From: Rapana venosa
Taxonomy: Eukaryota; Mollusca; Gastropoda; Neogastropoda; Muricidae
Direction: 5' to 3'
NCBI GenBank assembly: GCA_028751875.1
Contig: CM054135.1
Span: 12,982,051-13,046,050, forward strand
Length of the DNA stretch: 64,000 nucleotides
In this document: in pieces, positions 48,401-58,155 of the stretch
Position numbering within the stretch: the first letter of the stretch is position 1
Layout: every line of letters starts with the position of its first letter
Translations under genes and position numbers: made by a program
The notes under the pieces: generated by a model
Databases searched by the model: none
The model's input: the letters and a program-made list of their open reading frames with translations, nothing else
Told to the model about the DNA's origin: nothing

Positions 48401-49328
48401 TAGATTTACCTAACAGTGATGAAAACGATCGCGTATGATTCAGGAGATTATGTATTTAAAAAACAATGAATGAGATTTGGCCTAGGCTTATGTTTGACGT
48501 TATTGAGATGGGGGGTACTCAGAATGACAGTGGTGATGAAGAAATCGTATTTTTGGTCGATTTTTTACATTTTAAATATACTTTCGCAGTGAAATATCCT
48601 GCTAACTAATTTGAGCTTGCCTCGAAGTAATCTACGATATATATACTGTCATTGGGTAGACTATCAGGAATATTTATGTAGTAGTTTCTGAGTAAGAGGG
48701 AAATGAACATAGCAAGTGGTACATAAGAATTTTATTCCCCGGCATATAGGGTGCACTTGCACTGGGCAGTTAAGAGGTAAAAACCTTTACAGAAAACCTT
48801 ATTTTTGTTTACATTTAAAAAAACAACAAAAAAACCAGGCAGGAGGGGGCTGTGATGCAGCTAAAGCTACTTACAAGAGACATCAATCAGCGTGAAGCTG
48901 TCAGATTTAACAAACAGCAACAACAACAATAATAAATAGAATTTATATAGCGCTATCTCTTGCAAAGACAAAACAAATCACTTGCGTACAACCTATTCTT
49001 ACACATTCATGCAACCAATAACAACTAAAAGCTTAGATTAAACAAATTCAAATGGACACAGTCATTATTACATCTTTTCTCAGCTCAGCTTTTATACCAT
49101 TCTAACCCCACAAACCAAACCAGCCCCCCCCCGCTGCTGGTGCCCACCTGGTTCTCCACGCCAAAGTCCTGCACCAGGCGGATGAAGAGTGTGGGGGACC
49201 AGCCGTGCGCGCCGTCCAGCATCAGGCCCTCCGTGCAGCACTTCTTGGCCGTGTGCAAGTCACACTCGCTGATGGCCCGGTCCACCGTTTCCTGCGCCAT
49301 GCTGCGATACGTCGTCCACTTGCCCCCT

Positions 49329-49394
<66 letters not shown>

Positions 49395-52300
49395 GTCATT
49401 CACTGTCCTGGCTCCCAGTCACAATAAAGCACATCATCATCATCATCATTACTGACCACAGAGACCCTGATTAATTTGATACACATTTTCCAAAAGAAAT
49501 GTGCGCAATTCATTTTATACATAAACGTTAGTTTGAAAAGAAAAAAACAACAACAGAAGAAATATGAGGCTATCTGAAAATGGCTGCTTCAATGTTGTGA
49601 AACGGTAACATTCATTAACACCAAGATCAAGGTATGGAGAGTAAAATAAAAAAAGGACTGGATAAGGAAAGAAATATGAAATACAAAATTTTATACTTAC
49701 AGAGGGTAGTAGATTGAGTACAATGCTTTTTTCATCCAGTTTTCAAACAAAAATAAAAAGGAGGAATGGGGAGTGGGGGGGGGAGAACATTTTAACTTCT
49801 CATTCTCAAGTCTTGATCCACAAAACGAACACTTGCTGTGTGCGCTAACTCACCTGCAATAGTGATGAGTTTGTTGTCGGCGACCTCGATGATGTGGTTT
49901 CTGGCTATGGACTGCGTGTCTGCCTTGTTGGGGTCAGACACCAGGGGACGGATGCCACTCCAGGCAGACAAAACATCCCCACGCCGCACTGAAAATACCA
50001 CAGCAATGAGTCGTCTGACTCTTGAAAATACCACAGCAATGACTCGTCTGACTCTTGAAAATACCACAGCATCTCTTCACAAAAGTAAAACAACAGCAAC
50101 AGTTCTGTTCCAAATGCTGCTACCTACTGTTAGTGGCTGTTTAGAGACATGCTGTTGATAATGTTCATTCCCATTACCCAGCAAAATGTGGCACATAAGG
50201 GCAGCACTCAGAGACAGCTACACAAATGACAAAGGTCTTCACTGCACAGAAATGTTCCACTTCTGGCTGGCAAAAGAAAACAATGCGTGAGCAACACATC
50301 TCTCACCAGCTTCCTGGCTTCTTGCCTAAAAGGCAAATGCGCTTGGTAAATTTTCTCCCAAAAAATTAGAACCAGCACATGAAGATCTTGTTGAAAGCTA
50401 ACTCGTATTCACAGTTGGAAAAAAAAATCCTCAACATCTTACCCAGGGTGTGTTTGCAACAGGACTCAACAATGAACTTCACACACACACACACACATAC
50501 CAGTTCAGAAATCTGACCTCTAAAAAGCTATGTCTATCATGGTCAGCTGCTAGTGTTACTCCCTGTACATGACCAAAAATAACAGTTTTTCTAGGACACA
50601 GACACATCATTCAGGGCTACCACATGCATTCTTTGTTATGGACATGAGCTAAAAAAAATAACTACTGACATGCATTATGTTAATATAACTGCAAAGGAAA
50701 AGAAATCTATCACCCTTTACAAATTATTACAGTGCCTCAATAAAGATGTAATGCTACCAATATATATATTTTCTTAAACGTATCATACTGCACATTTATT
50801 AAACATTTTTTTAACACAAAAAAAGCAGAAGCAACAACAAAAAAATTGAGATAGCAAAAATACTTTCACTGACCTTCGACGTCTGGGCTAAGATAGTTTC
50901 TGATTTCCTTCAGGATAAACTGAATCTCATCTTCACTGGGCTGGGGGTAGTCTGACACTTCACACGGGCTGTCTGTTGTGCCTGCCAAACAACATCAACT
51001 GCTCTGTCAGTTATGATGTAACACACACAGCAGAGTGGAAAACACACTGACAAAAGTATGTGGAGGTAGGTTTGAAAATGTAGTGAATTGAATGAAACTC
51101 CCATGACTTTTTTTTCCTTCCCAATTTGTCAGAATTTGTTATATGAATTCTTGTGACAAGTGACACACTCAAATTTGCACATGCGTGCGAGACAGCAAGC
51201 ATGAGCACATTGTGTGTGTAGGGGGTGTCTGTGTGTGCATGTGTGTATGTGAGTGTGTGTGTGTGCGTGTGTGCGCACGGTGCATGTGTGTGTGTGTGTG
51301 TTCCTTGGTTACACCTCTGAGGTTCACAATGGTGAGATTTTACGTATGTGACTGGTTTTTCCCCACCAATGAGGTAGCCGCATTCTGCCTCGGAGATATT
51401 AATTTCTAGATATCTGTCGTAATTCAGGAAACTGTTTTGACCATCTATAAATTGTTGACATCAATCTTGATTGCATTATACTCATGAAAATATAGTAAGA
51501 TGTAAACAACATTTGAAAATGATAATAAAAGTGTGTTTTGAATACATAAATGACACACAGAAAAGAAAATAACATTGAAACAACGGCATAAGACATAAAT
51601 AGATACATATGCAGGTGACAAGCCACACACACAGCTACAAACCTGCCACCGTGACTTTTTGCCATGGCAAGAAGAATATGACCCGCCCATCGCTGGTTGA
51701 GGGATCAAGTAAACCCATGTTTTCAGGACTGTAACACACATCGTGTACTCTGTCAGCGATGCCATTTGTTCTATGATCAATATCAAAGGACATTTTAAAT
51801 ATTACATGATTTCTTTTTTCAATCTAGCCACTACTGTTTATCTCAAATGGGTGACTGACTTTAAGCACAGCTATAATTTTCAGATCGATACTGCACATGT
51901 TCCAGATCTAAGACCTGATCAACCAAATGTATACACATTTTCTGAGGAAATATAGGTGTTGTTGGTTTTCTTTTTTTGGGGGGGAGGTGGTTTTTTTGGT
52001 TTAAAAAACAACAACTTTTACTTTAAGAAGAAACTATTTTCAGTCTGCTATCTATCTATTCTATCTGTCCCGTAGTCTGACGACCGTGGGGGCACCTTCA
52101 AAGACTCAGCAACCAGTTCCCTCCATTCTTCTCTCTGTTCTGCCTTTCTCAGGGTTTTGTTGAGTTCTAGGCCTGTCCATTCACTGATGTTATCCTCCCA
52201 GCTCTTCCTTGGTCTGCCTCTTCTTCTTCCTCCTTGGACAGTGCCTTGCAAAACTGTCTTTGAAATTTCCCTTTGGGGATCTTGTGACATGCCCATACCA

Positions 52301-55300
52301 CTTAAGTTTTAAACCGCTTTTCACAAATCGTTAGAAGGTTCTCATAGGGCCAATGGTTTCTGGATTCTGTTATGCACGCTTTCGTTGCTTATGGGGGTCT
52401 TTGTAGGAAAATGCCAAGGATCTCCGAAAGCATCTCATCTCCACTGCCAGTACTCTTCTCCCCAAAATCTGCAGTCAGGGTCCATGATTCACAGCATACA
52501 GAAATATAGATATGACAAGGAGCGCATTAGTCTGATCTTGGAGATAAGTGATATTCTTATCTCTCCAATGGTGTTTAGTTTTGACAAAGCTGTTATTGTC
52601 TGTGCAGTCCTGCATACTACTTCTGGCTTGGATCCGGGTGGGATACAATGGCTCCCGGGTACTTGAAGCTTTAAAACTTTTTCCAGCTTCGGGTCATTAA
52701 CCCTGATATCAGTGCTAATCCCCGTTGGTGTTATTAGTCATCATTTGGTCTTCTCTGCACTGATTTCCATCCGTATGTTTTGGAGGCCTTATCCAAGTGT
52801 TCTGTTAGGCTGGCAAGCTCTTTTTCTGATCCTGCTATTCCATCAATGCCCATCTGCGAAGCGGAGGTTTGTGATCGTTCTGCCACCAATGCTGACTGAC
52901 CTTCATGATGTTCCAGTGCATCAGCCATGATTCCCCTCAAGGAAGTTTGTGAAAAGGTGGGTGAGAGTAGACAAGCCCTGCCTACTCCAACTTTTTGTTC
53001 GAAACCATTCTCCAATGTTTTGTTGTAGTACACTGCACTGGGGGCCTCGCTGTACAGCTGTTTGATGACTCTGATCAGGTTTGCATTGATGCTGTACAAG
53101 TTCATGGTTGCCCACAAAGCTGCATGCCACACCCTGTCAAATGCCTTCTTAAAATCGATAAATACGTGGTATGGGTCTTGTTGATGTTGAAGGTACCGCT
53201 ACATAGTATTCTGAGGTTGAATATCTGTTCTGTTTGTGCTGCGTCCTGCTCTGAAACCTGCTTGTTCCTCAGAAATTTGATGGTCTCTGCTTTGGCTTCA
53301 GTCTTTCAATATTATCTGCAGCAGACCTTGCTTGGGTGACATATGGGGCTGATTGTGCGGTAATTAGGCATTTTTTGTAGATTTCCTTTCTTGGGGAGGG
53401 TGATGATGAGCGACTGCGTCCATGGTTTTGGCCATTTTCCTGTCTGCCAATCTTGTTGCAGATTCTTAGTAGGCGCTAAATCATGGCTTCCCCTCCACTT
53501 GGACCACTCAGCGGGAATGTTGTCAGCCCCTGCTGACTTTCCCCTTTTTCAGCGATCTGACTGCTGTTTCCACTTCTTCTGGGAGGATGGGGTGACTGTC
53601 TGTGTCTTTGCTTTCGGGTACATTAAGGACTTCTGGATCTCCTGGGGTTCAATAGTTAACAGGCGGAGCAGTATTCTGTCCATCTGTTCAGAATATCCTG
53701 GTCGTCAGTGAGACACTTCCCTTTTTTGTCTTGGATTGTTAAACCTTTTCTCTGTTTCGTGCTAGTCAGGTCTTTCACCAGCTGATATGTTTTCTTGCTA
53801 TTGCTTTTCTTGATATTCTCTTCAATGTCTTGGCACTGTTCACCGATCCATTTCTCTTTTGCCTCCGTCATGGACTTCCTGATTCTTTTGTTGACTGCCC
53901 TATATTGTTCTGCTCTTTCTTTGTTTCATTTTTCTTTTTTTTTCAACTCTCTACGCTTTCGCATAGTTGAGGATGTTAGGTGGACCCATGGTTTTTTTAC
54001 TGGGCGGCGTTTGCCAAGAACTCGTTTGCTGTTTCAGTCACTGCTGTATTGAAACTATTTGTCAGTGTATCATTCTGAGTCTATCACAGTGAGTGCTGCA
54101 AACTTTCCACATCCTTGCTTGAAAAATTTCTAATACCTCTGGGTCCTTCAGCTTCTCGAGGTCAAATTTGATCCTGATGTTGTTCCGCTTGTGGATTTTC
54201 TTTAGACGTAGTCGAAAGTCATCATCACAAGATCATGAATCACTCCCTATTGTCTGCTCCTGAAAACTTCGTGCTGATGCATGTTAACGCTAGAACTGAA
54301 ACCGCTTTTCACCAGATGTAATCTATTTGGTTGTGTGTTTCTCCATTTTGGGGGATGCCATGTCCATTTTCTGGATTTCTTTTGTGGGCCCAAATGTATT
54401 CACTAGCTGGAGTGGTTGTTACTGGCAAACTCCAGGTCTCAAGCCTCTTTCATTTGATTGGTTATTACAATGTGGGCCCCCAAACGCCCTCCCAGTCTTT
54501 CCATGCATCTTCTCCTACCTTGCGTTCCAGTCGCCTTGCACAAAAGAGGATGTCTTTCTTGGTGTTTGATTCAGAACCTCTTGTAGCTGTCATAAAATTC
54601 TTCTACGGGTTCATCCCGTGCAGTCTGATGTAGGGGCGTATGCCTGTACTACAGTTATGTTAAAGGGGTTCTCTCAGGCGGATGGTAATAATCTGCTGGA
54701 CACAGGCTGACAGCTCAAGACGGTGTTCACGGTGTCTTTGTGAACAGAAAACCCCACGCCGTGTTCATGTTTATCCTGTTTTTCCACGTAGTATAATTTG
54801 TGGTCTTCCTGTGTTGGGTTTTTCCCATGTTTTTCCACCTGACTTCGCAGAGCCCAAGGATGTGCCAATGATATCTGGACATCTCATGTGTCAGTTCTTC
54901 CACTTTGCCCGCATCTCTTAGTGTTTTGTACATTCCATGTGCCAATGATGGTGTTGTGTCTGGCACGAATTTTGCTGCGTTTTACATCAGTAGCATACTT
55001 TCGACATCTGTCCTAAGCAACAAAGGCGCGTCCTTGTAACCCGGCGACGACCCCCGTAAGAGATTCTGGCTTCTTTGTCATGGGTGTAAAAAAAACTTGG
55101 CAATCAACCTGCGGAGCCCATCCCTTTTCCAGGTCGGATTTTTGGTTGGGTTTTCTCCCCACATGGCAGGGGAACTGGGTTACATGGTTCCAGTACAGAG
55201 GAGTCTCTGACCTGACCTGCAAAACAAAAAAACAGGAAATCATCGATAAAGCAGCTCATAATAAACTAATAAACTTTAAACCCTCCAAGAACAAAACTAC

Positions 55301-58119
55301 AGCAGATTATTGACCACACATCCCCCTTCTCCCCAAAACAAAACAAAACAAAAACCAAAAAACCCCAACAAGCAACCAAATATCAACAATCCACAAGACA
55401 GACAGAACAAGTGAAGAAAACCATGTGAAGGAAAGATTCCTTCAGAACTGCACAGGCCAGTTCTTCCTGACACGACACAGTGTGTTTTTATCTTCTTCTT
55501 GTTCTTGTTCTTGTCCTTGTTGTCTCACCTGTAGTAGTCAGGCAGCACCACGTGCACCCCGGAGCTGGGCTGCAATCTTCTTGTCTTCTCGTTGCCAGGT
55601 GCGATCGTCAGTGTTCCAGTGCTTTATCACAACACTTGGGCCCTTTATGTCCCACCCTACCGGTCATCCGCCCGGACCCGTCCCCACACACCTTCTCTTT
55701 CCCCTTTCTCAGTAGTTTCAGCAGCTCGATCAACTTCTGTGAGTTGGCCACGGAGCTCCGTACGCACGCCGTCACTGCCAGAGCCACGTTCAGCGAGCAT
55801 CATCTTGCTGACCTGCAGTCAGACAGACACAACGACCGGGAATGTAAAACATAGCCTGCAAGAAAAACTCAGCATTCACCTGCAGTAAAAAAAAGACACA
55901 ACAAAAGAAAATGTAAAACATAGCGTACAAGAAAAACTCAGTCTACACCTGCAGTCAAACAGACACAACAAAAGAAAATATAAAACATAGCGTGCAAGAA
56001 AAACTTACTGTACAGCAACACGAGAACAAATTCTATAACGTTTTTATAACTCCTGACATAACTATATTCCTGTGTTTAAGCTATTCACCAGCAAACATTC
56101 CATGCGTAACAAAGGGGACACAATTTACTGGTATAAATTTACTGCCAGTCATGCACATGCACCAACATGGTACCTTGGGGACAGAGAGGACAGATCTCCA
56201 TGAATCACATTTCACTATATCTTCTCAAGTGGGATGCTTCAGGTTTAAAGACAAAGCCACAGATGAAGCACTGAAGGTTTTTCACTGACTTTACCCTTTA
56301 CATTCAACAACTACAATTCTCTATACCCACAAGATTTTCTAGGCTAAATACAGAGACAGTAACTTCTAAACATTCTTCATGTACTTTAATTCTACATACT
56401 AAATGACAGCAGTCAACATGAACATCATCAAAACAGTGTACACATTTACTGATAGATCCAAACAATTTTAGAGTAACTATAAATAACAAATAATGTAAGT
56501 GGTTCTGCAATGGAGTGCTCTTCCTTCCTTCTGTGCTGAAATGTAAAGGTAGGAAATTATTGGGCTGAGTAATATGCAAAGTTTCTTCCCTTGGTCTCAT
56601 TGCTTCCTTGTGTGTTTGTGCATTTTTTACTACACTTTTCGTTTACTTCAGTTTGGTAGTGTTGTATATATATTTTTCTCCAATTTTTGTGTTACGGTAT
56701 TTGTATATAAAGCAGTTTTGTTTATATGCATATCACGTGTCTGTATAGGCATCACATGCTAACTGATCATGGGGTGGGGCTCAAAATAAGCTGTGGTTTG
56801 ATGCCTTTCCCCTTTTTGAATAACTCATGTTTAAACCATGGTGACGAATTGGAAGACCAAACAAAGGCTGCCAGCTTACCATCATAGTAGACCAGAGCCC
56901 CCACAAGTTTGTCCTTCTTCAGCATGGGGAAGAGTTCCAGGGCTTTACTTTTGGACAGAAAATAGGATGGTTTGAGGACCTGGCGCCCGGACACAACATC
57001 GTACAGCTTGATTCCAGCCCAGTAGTAAGGGATCTGCCACCATCTGCAACATCAGCTGCTGAAATCACAATGGGGTTGTGTGGAAATAATGAACAGCCAC
57101 TGAATGAAAAGACTGTGCAAGAACACTCCCTTTCCAAACAGTCTAGAGATGCAGGCACCGTTATAGGCAAGTGTGTGTACAGAATAAGAGAAGTCAACAT
57201 CATTAGTTCTGGAATAGAAACCTAAAAGATCAGAATAATCACTCATAAAGATAAAAAGGTTAGTTTTCTGATACTGCTAAATGTCAGCTTGCATAAAGAG
57301 CAGTAACCATAAAAACGCTGGTTTTCTAGTACCATTGTAGGTCAGTGTATATACAGAGTAAGAGAAGTCAACATAATAACTTCTGAAAACAGAAACCTCA
57401 AAGATTTGAGTAATCATAAAAGGACTGGTTTTCTGGTACTCCTGGAGGTCAGTGTGTATACAGTGTAAGTGGAGTCAACATCACTAGTTCTGAAAACAGA
57501 AACCTGACTGATAAACAAAACAACAACACCCCACCCTGACTAATAAAGAAATCACAGGTTCTGCAAGTCAAGGTCTCAGTTGTTTTATGGTTAGGACAAA
57601 AAATAGCCCAGTGAACCCCCCACACTGACTACTCACTTGTAGACAGGGAGCATGATGGGGAAGGGGGAGGCAAGATGAGGTGCAATGTTCAGCAGGTTGG
57701 CTCTCTCCGTCAGGGCTTCCTTCACCATGCGGTACTGCAGAAAGACACCATGGAACACCGAATGAGCCACAGGGACTGGCTAAAGCAGGAGCAGTGAAAC
57801 ATACAATGGGTTATCTAAAACACAGCTAGCTGGTCCAGATTAAAGCTCCTGCGGACACCTTGAAAGTCTGAAACGATCACATGGCAAGTTTTACTCATGC
57901 ATACTTTCTGTTTGGTTTCACATAATTATACCACTGGATGATGGATGAGAGCTGGTCAGGCTGCAAGCTTTAAAAAAAGGCAAAGGATTTTAAAGACGTG
58001 AGATTACAGATAAAGAGTGTCACATAACTCATGGCATGGAGAGAAAGGGGGGAACCCTAACAACACCTAAACTTATTCTACTTAAGAGAGACAGCAGGAG
58101 GGAGACAGGGACACAGACA

Positions 58120-58155
<36 letters not shown>

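Noticed and set aside
55013..55243. Candidate GPD2 exon (open minus-strand frame after an acceptor-like tttgcag)
   Set aside because: Sequence does not match GPD2; the expected exon was found at 51643-51728, and this segment continues into the LINE.
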